Source: Ooceraea biroi
Lineage: Eukaryota > Arthropoda > Insecta > Hymenoptera > Formicidae
NCBI RefSeq assembly: GCF_003672135.1
Contig: NC_039516.1
Location: 9,965,838-10,029,837 of the forward strand
DNA: 64,000 nt
Direction of reading: 5' to 3'
Shown: positions 9,636 to 22,953 of the stretch, piece by piece
Layout of the letters: the number at the start of each line of letters is the position of its first letter
Numbering within the stretch: position 1 is the first letter of the stretch
Position numbers and translations under genes: made by a program
Notes under the pieces: model-generated
Seen by the model: only the letters and a program-made list of their open reading frames with translations
What the model was told of the DNA's origin: nothing
The model's database searches: none

Positions 9636-12600
9636 CTGCGAGAGAAAGGGAGGAATAGCCGAAGAGGAGCGACAGCGAGGGCCGTCCGTCGAAAGAGAGA
9701 GAAAGAGAGAGAGAGAAAGAGAGTGCCGGATCCCGGAAACGTCAGCTGCTTAGTTCTCCTTTCCCCGTTTTGTCTGATGGATTTGAAAGATTCCTGATTT
9801 CCTCGCGCAGCTCCAAACGTCGCAGATTATTTAATAAACCACGCGATGGGGATACTGATAGCTTCGCGGCTGCGAGCTCAGCTGCAGTTGAGCAGCGGAA
9901 TACGGATCGTAGCTCTATAAATCAAGGGCATTCTTTAAAATTTTTCTCGAGTTCCACTCAAGGTGACGCAAGTCATTCGCAAATCGCGATAGCTGGCCGA
10001 CTTACTTGTGATCGTTTCTTAGACACCATGAACCTCTTCTCCTGAGGGTAGTAGGCACGTTGAGGATAAACGAAACCGTATTGCGAATTGCCGTACTGCG
10101 AGCTGCCGTACTGGGGATTGCCATACTGAGTGGTACCTCCGTACTGCTGATCTAACTGGTTCCCCAACTGCTCGTAATAACTGGGCGGGTGAGTTCGGAC
10201 TATTCCGATGTCAGAGGGTGACAATGTGTCAGCAGCGTAGTGCCTCGAGGGATACACCGGCGTGTCCAACCATGGAAGAGCTGGAAGAAGCACGTCTTGT
10301 CAAAATCGGGGATCTTAACATTTTCGAAACAAAAGATTCAAGATATATCTAACATTATTTCAGAATTTTTATAATTTATATCACTAATTTTTATCGCCTA
10401 TATTTCCATACAATTGTTAATTAAATTGTAACGAGATTAGAGAATTGTCAAGACGAACCGTTTCTAGGGTCCTCCTCGTCTGCAAGCAAACCATTGTCGT
10501 CCATTATATTCTCGTACTCCTCGTTGGCATATTTGCGCCAATTTCTATTTGTCGAATAAGAATAGTATAAGTATCAATCAATATATTTGTACAAAGTGGA
10601 GTGTTTAAAGAATGCTAGTCGTTACCCGTTGCGCCGCTCATTCTCCCACAGTGACAGAATGGCCAACACGTCCTCGGGATCGATGTCTAGAGGCAACTCT
10701 CGCTTGTATCGCGGTTCCTGGTAGAACGGGATGCTAAAAATTCAAATGAAATAATTTTAATAATATTAAAATAATACATATCTAATAACATCTCAACGAT
10801 TCTTTTGTCTGGAGAAATTTAAAAATCTTAAAAATAATCGTGCCGATAAAAATACGTAAAGCCTAACAACGAGATGTTGTTAAAAATAGACGTTTAAAAT
10901 TACTGATATTTCAATGTGTATCTTGATCGCGCGGCAAGCACGTAACGTGATAACACTTAAATGCGCCAGGGGAAGATGACGATCTAATCGCGGCTATAAA
11001 AAAATGCCATCGTTTTCCTGCTATATTTGCGCGCTTAGATCGATGCTTTGCAATCTCGTTTTGGAATCGCTCGTGTGTTTATTACTCTCGCTATTCCCAC
11101 GCGACGTCTATATTTCAAGATTGATCGATGCTTATCCATGACGCAAAGTGACGATCATCAACGACTCGTTGCAGTATCGGGCGCGGTATTGTTTCTCGGC
11201 ACGAATAGCGCTTTATCTCTCGCTGTCGCGAACCGTCCTTTGTGGGCACGAGTCTTGTTGTATTCAAACTTGCGCTCTGTTACAATGGCGAGTACACGGA
11301 CAATGCATCTGCACTCTGTCCGTCATGGAACGTGGCAACGATTGTCCTTTTCTGTCGATTGACAGAGTGCCAGCCTACGAGCCTGATTATATCACACTCG
11401 CGCGGTAGAATAATCGATATGACGCCCAGCAACGACATGCTATCAGCTGATCGATTGACAATGGACCAGAAGATACTTCCGTAGGATACTTTCATTCAGT
11501 GGCTCAGCGTTTATCAGTGCGTGGCACAAGGACTTGCACATTTCGTGGCACTAAAGCCAGTTGGGTCGGCTACATGCTTGGTCTTTCTGCTGCACGAGAT
11601 ATGCAGTAGAAAAGTGTAACAGAAAATAGCAAATTTGAGAAATGTCTATGGAAGACAGAGGGAAAACTGGTACAATTGCTTCTCTGTTAACGGGTCTCTG
11701 TAATTTATTCTTGTAAATCTTAATACAGTGCAATTAGATGTTCGTGACTGCGCATGTTATTTGTTTCCCGTTCCATGGGCAGTTTCTGAAACAGATTTTA
11801 GAATTTTGCTTTTAGAATCTTTTGTGTAACTAACAACGTCAATATCAATTTAACGCTGAATCTTTAATTTGATTAAGCTGGAAGAATGAGCTTGAAATTG
11901 CATAGTGAATGCTTTTAAGACAAATATAATATATAATTTTCAATTAAAAAAAAGACTTGAAGATTTCTGTTTCTCTGTTTAATGCTATTATATGCTGAGC
12001 ATGTCGCTGTTATAAATCTTCCAATATCTTATTTATTTTTTTATTCTTTATTTCGTCATTTATTTATTTGGTCCATGATTGTCCATGATTGGCATTCTTT
12101 ATTGACTCATATTTAAGCAGCTTTCATTTAAATATTCAAAGTAAAACGGGCGTTTGTTTAATGCAGATGCATGAGAGAAGAATGGCGAGGTCTCTCTCTT
12201 TCTCTCTCTCTGTGTTTGTCTCTGTCTCTCCTCGTGTCGCAATCCGGAAGTATCGTCGATAAAGCGCGCCTGTCAGCTGATTGGTTGGAGATACGCCAAG
12301 CAATCAAGCTCTGTGACCTAGTTTTGCCTTCCCGGCTCCATTCAGCTTTTCGCGAGCCCACTCCCCGTGGATGCTCGACCACCATCACCACCTGCGTCAC
12401 GCGTATCGAGCGATTCGTGCGCTGCACCAAATTTTCTCTCTGTGTGCGGGTGTACGGCGTATCTCCGTGTGCCACAATGCCGTATGAACAAGCACACACG
12501 TATCCGCCTACGAAAATCCACCTCTATAGTTTCCATTTTCCGTACGCCACAATATCTCTCCTCTTCGTGAGAACGCGAGAATGGTAAGTGCGACGAGCGA

Positions 12601-15553
12601 GAATGCGACGCGGCGGCTCGTTAATCTGCATGAACAACAGCGATATTTTTTTAAGCCGGATTTTTGTCCGTACAAAACGATCGTGCAATAAAACTGGGAG
12701 AAAAATCCCCGGCCTTAATTCCAGCACTAATTTTTCGAGAAATCTGGAGAGTGCACTTTTCTCAAGCTGAAAGTGGACGTAAAGTGTTTCTCACGAACTA
12801 TGTATTTAAACGCCATGCTCTTTCGTTAAATTCACTTCAGGGCCTTATTTTTTTAGGCTTTTAATTAAATTTAATATGGTGCCAAAAGAGCTTAAGTGTG
12901 TTATAATCTACTTAAATAACTGATTTTTGTGACAAAGATTTCTTGTTAGTTATTAAACGGTATTTTTATGAGATATTAAAAGCGCAGAGAATTTAGTACG
13001 ATTTGTTTTACTAAACTGCAAACGTGCGTTTTCTCGCGAAAATGTATTCAAGTTACTTTTAGCAGCCCGAGTGCTTCCTCTATTATGCTGTTGGCCGACG
13101 TAAGGATAATGCATTACGTAATCGCGTTTAGCATGACGACGGCAGTGTGCGTTTATCGCGTTATAAGAATTTCATCGAGGAGGAATTAATCGCCGTCGCC
13201 TCCACCGGAGCTGACCTGTGACATTTGTACGACGGTCAGCCCGCGTGCATTCTTATACATTTTTCGTGTAAAAATAACGGGCTGCGACAAGCTAACTTTG
13301 AGGCGATAATAATGTCCGCTCGATGAAAGTCGTGGGTTTAATTTTAAACGCGCCGGCCTTAGGCAATTCCGTGCGAGCCGCTTTACGGCTTCGAATATTG
13401 CGCGTTCGTGTTCACGCGATTTCCTCAAGTTAGATCCGGCTCTCGATAAATCCACGGCTGCACTTTCCGCGGAAGCGTATTTTTATCTCGCGATGTCGCA
13501 CGATCTGTAAACGAAACGTTGCGCTATTAAGCACCATAAATACGTTACAGACATCAAGCATGTCAAGGATAATACAATAATCGAGAGCATCAATTCATTT
13601 GTATTTTTATCTGCAAGCGATCGTATCGGATCGCTTTAATTATTCGTCAACCGCTTTGAGAATGTCAATATATCGGTTGGCGACCGGCTCGCGGAGAGAT
13701 AACGAGCGATCGTAACACGCGAGAACAACGATAATTTCATTCCGCTTTTAAACAGGTGAGCACCAGGTGAGCATACGCTACTGATATCGTCTTCGATGAC
13801 GACAGCCTCCCTCTGCAAGGGGTTCGATACGACTTCGGTCGTCAAGTCGACCGCCGCCGTTCCCGCGCCGAGGGCAACGCCCTCACGAGCCCTCTCTCAT
13901 CCCCATTCAGAAGAAACGCCGGAGGAAAAGAGGGATAGCTCGGTGGGCGGAAAGGGCGGAAAGGGCGCGCATGCTGATATACCTATATAGCCACCGTCGA
14001 GAAACGCCGAGTCGATTCGCGCGATTTGCGTGGGAGTTCCCGTTGCACCGGTGCATTCAGCTGCGCGGAATTACAGGTGGACACCCGAGCACACTGCGAT
14101 CCGGAATATTATAGAAGAAGAAGAAAAATAAACTCGAGGCTTCGGCAAAACAAAGATCGCCTTTCTTTAAAAAGCTTCTTAAACATTGATTTCATGCTCC
14201 CGACGTCTCTCAACGACGTCACTTCGTTACAAGTTGCTCCAAGATCAATCCTGCATATCGGTTTTTAAATCAATCGGAAATAATATTGCGTAACTTTTTC
14301 TGGTCTATCGAGTTGAACGGGGGATTTGCCCGCGGAGGCAAATAAGGGCATTACGAGACGCCTGTCCGCACCTTTCGCGACGATTTCGTTACCTACGGCA
14401 ATCCAATAGCAGTTGCTACTCCCTCTGCCGCGGGAATATCGATCACGCCGGCTATCGATTTCGGAATTAGGAGAAGTAGGACGCGGCCACTTACCTCCTC
14501 TTAACTTGGGCCTGCACCGGTTGCTGCGTAGGCGTCGGCGTTTGGTACGAGCTGGCTGGAGGTTGCAGCGTGGTAGCGGGCCGCGCGGTTGCGGTGGACT
14601 TCTCCGACCTCTTGCGCCGATCCTCGCTCGTGTAGTACCGCGAATACGGCGGCACGTCCCAGACGCGCGGTCCGTCCTCCTCGACCTCGTTTACCAAGAC
14701 TTTGCCGTAGCTTGAACACGAATATGCCGCTCGTTATGGCAAATCCTTTATTAATTTTGTCACTCAAATCAAGGGATAAATCGAGAATGAAGAAAAAAAA
14801 AATAAAATTTTTAAAGATCGCGCAGCCTACGAGAAAAAACTATTAAATTATTAAAATTAATAAAATTATCATGTAATAAAGTTTCTCTCATTTGTTAGTT
14901 GTTGGCTGAAATCGCAACTGAAGAAACATTAAATTTTGATTTAATATCATATCATCGCTGATGCGAGGATCGTAATGACTTACTCGTAACTTGCGTCGTA
15001 CGGTGCGTATGTCTCTTGTTCGTACATGGCGTTGCTGGACGACGATTTCGGTTGAGTTGGTTTGCTGTTGGTTTCCTCGGCGAGAGCCGCTTTTAGGCTC
15101 CCCAGTCCCGAAGAAGCGAGGGTCCCTGCGCAGCAAGCACGTAAACGCGTTTCGGAATGGTCTTCATATAATGTTTGATGAATATAACGGCCATCGTGCT
15201 TGCGGCAATGTACTCACGTTTCTCTGCGTTTGACGTGAAAGATTCGCTAGCGGCATTGGCTCGACGATTTTGCTGATTGCCGAACATCAGCATCTCCTGC
15301 GCCCGTTTTGCTGAAAATGACGTAGCATGTGACGTATCAAAGGAAGATCTATTGCAAGTGTTGAAGAATGATTCGAACGATTTTTCTTCAACGAGAAGGA
15401 TCAATAGCATCGGGCCTTACATTTCGGTTTCATGACCTGATCCACTTTCTTCACATCTTCTATAGGCAAACACGTGCCTATGGAGACCAGCGAGAACAGC
15501 AGCAACCACGCCCAGTTGTACGTCATCTGCGACAAAGTTGCGAGATTTTTCAT
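9414..15553 (-). CDS. NVP-like neuropeptide precursor (xxPxYQEPRx type prohormone), eight exons
   Basis: Secreted prohormone. Minus-strand exons: 15553-15421, 15310-15218, 15125-14984, 14710-14495, 10733-10626, 10544-10459, 10280-10006 and, less surely, 9635-9414. All have consensus splice sites, and phases run 1,1,2,2,2,1,0 without conflict, giving about 424 residues. Residues 1-28 form a signal peptide (MTYNWAWLLLFSLVSIG core). Dibasic sites release candidate peptides: SIPFYQEPRY (residues 195-204) sits between KR and KR, and AQEMLMFGNQQN follows SKR. RRKR, RR, KR and KKR sites also occur. A QYG-repeat region (QYGNPQYGSSQYGNSQYG) precedes the last sites. From memory, a honeybee brain peptide has the related form NVPIYQEPRF; the conserved QEPR core identifies the family. 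The ATG at 15526 is an alternative start. Confidence 0.82.
9696..9722. repeat. (GA)n-rich microsatellite
   Basis: GA/GAAA runs directly visible, located inside intron 7 of the neuropeptide gene beside the acceptor of its tentative last exon. Confidence 0.8.
10734..14494 (-). other. Long intron 4 of the NVP-like gene
   Basis: 3.76-kb intron between the exon encoding the QVKR cleavage site and the exon encoding the IPFYQEPRY peptide. It contains a CT-rich microsatellite at about 12189-12235. ORFs on both strands (for example 12171-12587 and 13186-13455) have no domain and mirror one another. No alternative exon could be supported. Confidence 0.55.
12189..12235. repeat. (CT)n-rich microsatellite
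   Basis: CTCTCTCTTT and TCTCTGTCTC runs, directly visible. Confidence 0.85.
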
Positions 15554-15680
15554 TTTTAACGGTGTCTCCGATAATGCTTCTCGCTCGGGGAAAAAGAAAG
15601 AGAGGCCGCTCTCTCTCTCTCTTTCCGCATTACAGGCAATTGAAGCTAGCGGGTCATCGTGCGAAAGACGCTTAAATGTC

Positions 15681-15688
15681 ATATAATA
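15681..15688 (-). promoter_or_regulatory. Possible TATA-like box of the NVP-like gene
   Basis: The minus strand reads TATTATAT about 130 bases upstream of the start codon at 15553, leaving room for a short GA-rich 5' UTR. A weak motif match only. Confidence 0.25.
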
Positions 15689-15825
15689 CGAAATGTCAAG
15701 ACTCTATTTCCGCGATGTGTGTAAAAGATTGAGCGGGAGCATCGCGTTCGATAGGGGCATAGCGTTTCGCGCGTTACGTGAAATGCTCCATCGGTTCTAC
15801 AATCGGTGAGGTAAAATTGCTTCAG

Positions 15826-15950
15826 CTATGACGCCGCCGACGCCGCGACGTCACGACTTTACGAATCGACGTGGTTTACTTTCTTCGGCTTCTCTATGAC
15901 GTTACCGCGACATAAGTTAGCGACATAAGCACAGCTGCTACGTCATACGT
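15826..15950 (-). promoter_or_regulatory. Cluster of CRE-like TGACG/CGTCA motifs upstream of the neuropeptide gene
   Basis: The segment holds CTATGACGCC, CGACGTCAC (7 of 8 to the palindromic CRE), CTATGACGTTACC and TACGTCATACG within 125 bp, 270-400 bp upstream of the start codon. CREB sites are common in neuropeptide promoters (general knowledge). Function here is inferred. Confidence 0.3.
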
Positions 15951-18900
15951 GCGACTCGAACAGCGTGAACTTTAGCTTAGAAACTCTTGTTTCGTCGCAC
16001 CATGATGTAGTTTCAACAAAATATCGCCAGGCGTAACAAGTAATCCGAGAATTAATGCGATTATCGTCCGTTTAGGATCCTCGAGCCGTTGTTACGCCTT
16101 TTCGCTTACGCAACGCTTCGAATTTATCACTTGCGTTCTATTTGTTAAAAAAAACATTGAGTACCAAGAGCTTTGTAATACGAGTGACAAGTTTCTGCGC
16201 GTGTCACACGATCGAGTTACGTTTTAATTGTTCTCAATTGCCTGCTCATTCAGAACCCTCTGACGGATAGTTAACCCGCGCAATTACGCAAACTAAAACG
16301 ATGATGCTGGAGAAGCGGCTGCAGCGAGTAGCGAGCGAACGGGCGGCGCCGCTCCGAAATGTCAGGGTTCAAAATTGTATACGGTACACTATATGTATGT
16401 GTGCGTGTGTGTGTGTGTATATATATATATATTTGCGCGATTGCGTATTTACAATATTGTGACAATTTCGATTACTATTCCTCGCAATTTCACTCGCAGT
16501 TGCAAATGAGCCGTATTACGCAACACGAAATCCGGGAAGTTTAATCGGATTTTTATGTGATGTTACGGAAAAAAGCGTTACCTCTGACATTTCTAGTTTT
16601 ACAGCAATTTTTTATGTATAAATGTCATTTAATACTATACCGTACGTATCATGAAATACGATATGCATGGTGAACATTTTACGCTCTCGTTAGATATCAA
16701 AATTGTTTAAAATCTTTTTCTCCGATTTACACAAAACAAAACAACTCCAAACAACAATTATGAAACGTTCAAAAACTCGCGAAAGAAATAAATTGCTCAC
16801 GCAACGATTTGATCGTTAAACCGATGCGTTTTCAATTCGACGATCGGATACATGAAACGCTTGGGAATTATTTCCGCTACTGAAATCTGTCCGCATCCAA
16901 ATTGAACATTGAAGTTTTGACAATTAAAGCAAGTCGTGTGTAGTAACGTCAAACCGGATATAGTAGACCTAGAAATCGTACACTTGTTGCGTCTACAAAT
17001 ACTATAGTCATTTATCGGCGTGTACGCGGCAACACAACTAAGCGAGTCGCAATTAAAAGTGCAGTTTCATTGAATGAAAATTTAATCGACAGATCTAAGT
17101 GTACGATTTTTAAATGTCACGTTACTAACTTTAATCTCAACATAAGTGAATAAAAAACACTCATTCCAAAGAGACTTGATAAAGCATAACGCAACATCGA
17201 AAAACAATGGCAAGCTTCAGACTGTCACGATAAATGTTAAAAAGAATGTTAAAAAGAATTCTGAAATATCGCTGAAGTATCTAAAATTATTTAACGAGAT
17301 GAGATTTAATCCGGGACCATGCGGCACTACCTGTTTGAATGCGCTAAATACAGCAAACTACGTGATGAATGACTACATAAAGCGCGAGTCCATTAACACC
17401 TATCGCGGATCGTTCGGATCGCAAAAATTTCCGATGTTATCTGACGATCGGCGGAAAAATCGAAGACAAGATTTACACAAGACAAGGGATGATCGTTCAC
17501 CTCTGAAAACGCCGGGTTTATGCCTCGCTCGTCTAGATATTCGCCTGTCCCTCGCCGCCTTCTCGATAATCCTTCGCTGGTCCTTCGCTGACTCCTGGTT
17601 GGAGAACAGGCACGTCCTAGTGGATCCGCCGGCTCGGGGTGGAATGAATGTCGGGGCTCGGCAGGACGAGTAGAAAAGCGGGTACGGTCGATCAACCAAC
17701 CCCCACCTTGGTGAACGAACATTCCCCATCTCTCGACTCGAAGCGGTGGTGAGCACCCTACGACGTCGCTGGCTGCGCGCGCGCGCTGCATTTCTATGCC
17801 GTGGTATCTGTGTGTGTGTGTATGTGTGCGCGCAAAAGAAAAAAGTATTGTGTGAGTGTGCACACACGGCTTCATTGTGCTATAAGGAACGTCTGCCCAC
17901 GCGCTGACCTAACTACGTCTTCCCAACCGATCCTCCCGGCTTCCTACGTGGCGTCGTAAGGATCGTTCGCGTGGGACCATGTTGTTATTTTGCTGTCGAG
18001 AACTTGTCACACGATGTTATCGCGATCGGCGCGGGATTTGCGTTGCATTTCACGGCTGTGAGCATAATCGACTTCAATATGACAAAGTTTGCGTAAATGA
18101 CACGTTACGCAGCTTTCAACGTTTTTCGGAAATTTACAGCAGTAGTTGCGAAATTTCTTGCAGCGTTAAATTTTATGTAGATAACGTACGTTATTGGTAG
18201 GGTAATGTAAGAAGACTGTTGCCCGATGCTTGCGCAAAGCGTCTCACTATAATCCGATATTTCTGCAACGTGAGGCGCATTCTTATTCGATGAAGGGACA
18301 TTGGTATGTTTGCGCCCTTCTGCCAACCCTTGAATGAAATTCAGCGTGGCCGCTTAACTCTCACGATTCACCTCCTCTTGAAAGAACTTTCTCACCTTAG
18401 CGAAATCGAGAAAAAACTGCAAAATACAGAAAGATTTATCAAGCACGTAATGCACTTGTAACTTTCTACCAAGATTATCTTTTGATTACAGAAATAATTT
18501 TTCATCTTCAATATACTTTATGTTAATAATTAAATTAAAATATCCAGCGTATAAAACCCGTGACATGCTCCGCTATCGTTAACGTATTCCATCGCATGAA
18601 ACGTAGCGTGTGTTTCCCCGCAAGAATTAATAGAAAGTTAAAGCACTCTACAGGGCATAGCAACCCCACTGCGTCATATATGACGGCTAACTGTGATGAC
18701 GCTACCCGTTCGCCTTTAATTTTAATGCGGCCGCTACGCAAACGTCATATAAGGGTAGTTTTCTTTGGCATTTGAAACGGTGACGTTGACATGACGTTAC
18801 ACACGCCACAATTCTACGGTCTATGACAAGAGACAAGTATGTATACTGTATACTCGGCGAGTGAAGTATGCATTTCCACCCGGAACTCTATCTTTCCGCG

Positions 18901-21390
18901 CGAGTTGTCCCTTCTTCTTAAATATCTACTTCTTCAGCGCGAATATCTCAATAAATTCGAAGAGAAAGGAAGAGAAATCGGCACGATCATTAATAAATCA
19001 GAATGTAATGGTAATAAAAACGAGCTCTAGGGAGAGCGTAGGTGGTGAAGCGAATGAAAAATTCGATAGAAGCTCCGACGGCCAATGCGCGTAAAACAGG
19101 AATATTCCAACCTGCACGTTAGATCGCTCCCAATTCAAAGAATATATGAAAGATGAGAAAATTGCCAATAAATCAATTGGGTCGTTATTCGCTCCGTTTT
19201 CTCCATTCTAAGCCGTATATTCGCCGCTATTATGTTCTCGATACTTCAATAACTATTTTTCATACATCGTATTTCAATAATTATATCTTCATATCATTAT
19301 TTAACTCTTAAATGATTATACGGAGCTTTTAATTCGCTCATGATCCAAAACACGTATATAACTGCGAATGTAATATAGAATTTTATTTACTTTAAAAAAT
19401 TTAATTTAATTTACATTTGCTTCTTCTCAATCCAGAAGATTGAGGGAACAAATTCTAACCGTATTTTCAGATCTCAAGGATTTATGCAAATTAAATGTTG
19501 AAGCATAAATTATGTCTTATGGGACTCTCTCGGGCTTAAGGATGAAAATCCAACAACGGTTTCACGGCAAAGTCAGCAGAGTCCACAGGCGCTGTACTTT
19601 TCGCCGCGAAGGAAAAGACATCCTCTCTTGGCCTCCATCCCTCGTTCTGCATTCATCCCCAATCACCTAGCTTCAGCCCCCGCAACAGGCCGTACGCCCA
19701 CGCGAGGACGTTACGCCCACGCTCGCGTTTTCCACTGTACATACCGAGAATTGTGGCGAGTTCAGGGGACAGGGGAGGATATACTTTTTTTTTATGTCAC
19801 CGGACGAGGAACGGTGTTTCTCACATTGAGGTTTCCTTCAGAAGTAGGTATACTTCTTCATTACGGCCGTGAGCGATTCTATAAAGCTAATGCAAAAATA
19901 ATGAAAATCGCGAACGTTTCGGATGACGAGTTATTGCCAGTTTACACGCCATCGACATCAGTACAGTTTAACATACTCGAAACGCACGATTCGTCGAGTC
20001 ACTCACCTCGTCCTGAGAAAATGCTTGAGAAAAGAGAGTTCTCCGAATAGCCTCGTTTCACTGGCTTGGACCGTTATATTTCCAGGTCATTATCTTTGGA
20101 GGATTGTGGAGGATGGGACTGTGCGAATGTTCATTACTTTTGCAGTGGGTCACTGGTGCGTGCGAATAGTTTGGGAATCCATGTAGAAACATGTCCCTGA
20201 AAATGGAGGAGACACTTGAAGACTCCCGTGGGTAACGTTCCCTGCACTTAAAGTAATATTGCGTTCGATAACATCGACGGATGAGCAGAGAGCACTCGCG
20301 CGGCTGTGAAGGGACTCCTTAAAACGAAACCTGACGTGGCGGTTATAGACACGTAGACTATTTTCGCGCTTCTGTTGTACGTAATGTTTATCGTGGGGCA
20401 ATATTTGTTTCGACGCTGTATGTAGATCACGTGTATGTGTACAGCTCGGTGTGTAATTTTGATCGCGATAACGAAAAAAACAACTCGGCCCGCTTAAAAG
20501 GTCCCAGCTTGGACGACCTACAATCGGCGACACAGAATTCTATTTATGATTCTACGTGACGTGTTTTCCACGCGCACCTATGCACCTATGCACCACCGTG
20601 CATTACTGATTATCCGAATCGGTTTTCGTATTACACGGCACGTGAGATCAGAAATAGATTAATTCCGCCCCAAATCCCGCCACGCGAGTCGCAGGTCGTC
20701 GAAGAGCGGTCTGTTTTCGCGTGACGATATTATTTGTCACGTAAGTACAGTGCGGTGCACTTTCGGAAAAATCAAGCCGCGCATCGAATTAATCAGCGAC
20801 GTGACGGGGAAAGCGTCGCCTTCGCGGATATCTCGTTAAAATTAAAATTGCCTCTCGCCGCTCGCAATTTATCGCGGGCCATCGATCGTCATCGACGAGA
20901 ACGACAGGCGCGATGAATACAGATGGCCGGCGACTATTTCCGTTCTCCTCTGTCTCGGTCGTAAACGCGCGAGGGAGACGAGCTACCCCGAGCGATCTGG
21001 GGCGACGATCGTGGTCGAGCGCCCGAGTGCGCGGTGCTCGCGATGAAACGAGCGATCGCAGCGTTATCGAATTGGTTCCAGCTCGCACGGACGAGCGCCC
21101 GTTTCGCTTCGCTCGCTCTGCCCGAGGAATCGCAATGCTTCTCTCCAGGTGCATCCGTCCCCGTGCCTGCAATTGACCTATTTTCGCAGTATTTTCGCGC
21201 TGCGGCACGCTTGCGCGAATTAACACGCGTATACGCAATGCAAAACGAACGGAGTAGACGGTACAGCTGGCGTTTCCGCTGAATTACAGAAGTCCGCAGG
21301 AGTTTCAATTGCGACTCAACAGGAATACGTCCGCTTCGATTTTTTTTGTTGCCAGAATGCGACGGGGTTGAACGAGAAATTCATTCCACG
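15951..21390. other. Intergenic DNA between the NVP-like gene and the tandem element
   Basis: No gene could be supported over 5.4 kb. TG/TA microsatellites lie at about 16393-16432 and 17809-17830. ORFs at 17146-17673 (plus), 17393-17875 (minus), 19628-20050 (plus) and 20789-21308 (minus) lack recognisable domains and overlap ORFs on the opposite strand. A 20-codon exon-like stretch on the minus strand at 18416-18354 is described among the findings. Confidence 0.4.
16393..16432. repeat. (TG)n(TA)n microsatellite
   Basis: GTGTGTGTGT followed by TATATATATA, directly visible. Confidence 0.9.
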
Positions 21391-21572
21391 TGTAAGAGGC
21401 GAAAAATAACTAGGAGACTGCCTTAGATTTGAACTCGAACTCTCCGGGATCCCTGGTTCACACGCCCAGGTCTTAGGCTGTACGGCCGATACTCCTACTG
21501 TTCTGATCAACTTGTTTTCATTCTGATCCTCTGTACGACATGTCAGTCTCGACTATCTTTCCAAATCTTACA
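21391..21572. repeat. A block 1 (LTR-like 182-bp repeat)
   Basis: Outermost left copy and the most diverged, with about seven substitutions against the other A blocks (for example GATCCC instead of GATTCC, ACATGT instead of ACCTGT). Confidence 0.8.
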
Positions 21573-21911
21573 GCTCGGCCAGCCTGACATTACATTCGTC
21601 CCCGAATGTCTCCAAATCGTCGGTTCACTCCACTTGAGTCCCTCTCAACCTCCATTTTTGGTTCACTCTTCTGAGTCCCTCCCAACATCCATTTTTGGTT
21701 CACTCTTCTGAGTCCCTCCCAACCTCCATGTTGGTTCACTCCTCTGAGTCCTTCCCAATCTCCATGTTGGTTTACTCCTCTGAGTCCGTCCCGACCTCCA
21801 TGTTCAGGCTTCACTACCGGCCAGCTGCTTCTCAACTCCCTCCTCTCTGAGGGATAGCGGATGAATCTCAACTGTCTTCGAGGGGTAGCGGATTTTATCC
21901 CACTTTTGAAT
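21573..21911 (-). repeat. B block 1 with internal minisatellite and ORF
   Basis: Contains about five degenerate copies of a 30-40 bp unit built on TTGGTTCACTC and CTGAGTCC. In the minus frame these give repeated GLRGVNQHGDWE-like peptides (93 codons, 21871-21590), ending FGDIRGRM. The same ORF recurs at 22392-22111 and 22913-22632. It has no recognised domain and is probably a by-product of the repeat or a pol remnant. Confidence 0.7.
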
Positions 21912-22953
21912 TGTAAGAGGCGAAAAATAACTAGGACACTGCCTTAGATTTGAGCTCGAACTCTCCGGGATTCCTGGTTCGCACGCCTAGGTCTTAGGCT
22001 GTACGGCCGATACTCCTACTGTTCTGATCAACTTGTTTTCATTCTGATTCTCTGTACGACCTGTCAGTCTCGACTATCTTTCCAAATCTTACAGCTCGGC
22101 CAGCCTGACATTACATTCGTCCCCGAATGTCTCCAAATCGTCGGTTCACTCCACTTGAGTCCCTCTCAACCTCCATTTTTGGTTCACTCTTCTGAGTCCC
22201 TCCCAACATCCATTTTTGGTTCACTCTTCTGAGTCCCTCCCAACCTCCATGTTGGTTCACTCCTCTGAGTCCTTCCCAATCTCCATGTTGGTTTACTCCT
22301 CTGAGTCCGTCCCGACCTCCATGTTCAGGCTTCACTACCGGCCAGCTGCTTCTCAACTCCCTCCTCTCTGAGGGATAGCGGATGAATCTCAACTGTCTTC
22401 GAGGGGTAGCGGATTTTATCCCACTTTTGAATTGTAAGAGGCGAAAAATAACTAGGACACTGCCTTAGATTTGAGCTCGAACTCTCCGGGATTCCTGGTT
22501 CGCACGCCTAGGTCTTAGGCTGTACGGCCGATACTCCTACTGTTGTGATCAACTTGTTTTCATTCTGATCCTCTGTACGACCTGTCAGTCTCGACTATCT
22601 TTCCAAATCTTACAGCTCGGCCAGCCTGACATTACATTCGTCCCCGAATGTCTCCAAATCGTCGGTTCACTCCACTTGAGTCCCTCTCAACCTCCATTTT
22701 TGGTTCACTCTTCTGAGTACCTCCCAACATCCATTTTTGGTTCACTCTTCTGAGTCCCTCCCAACCTCCATGTTGGTTCACTCCTCTGAGTCCTTCCCAA
22801 TCTCCATGTTGGTTTACTCCTCTGAGTCCGTCCCGACCTCCATGTTCAGGCTTCACTACCGGCCAGCTGCTTCTCAACTCCCTCCTCTCTGAGGGATAGC
22901 GGATGAATCTCAACTGTCTTCGAGGGGTAGCGGATTTTATCCCACTTTTGAAT

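Noticed and set aside
17146..17673. 175-codon plus-strand ORF
   Set aside because: K/N-rich start follows the AT-rich composition, no domain is recognisable, and two long minus-strand ORFs overlap its second half. No splice or promoter support.
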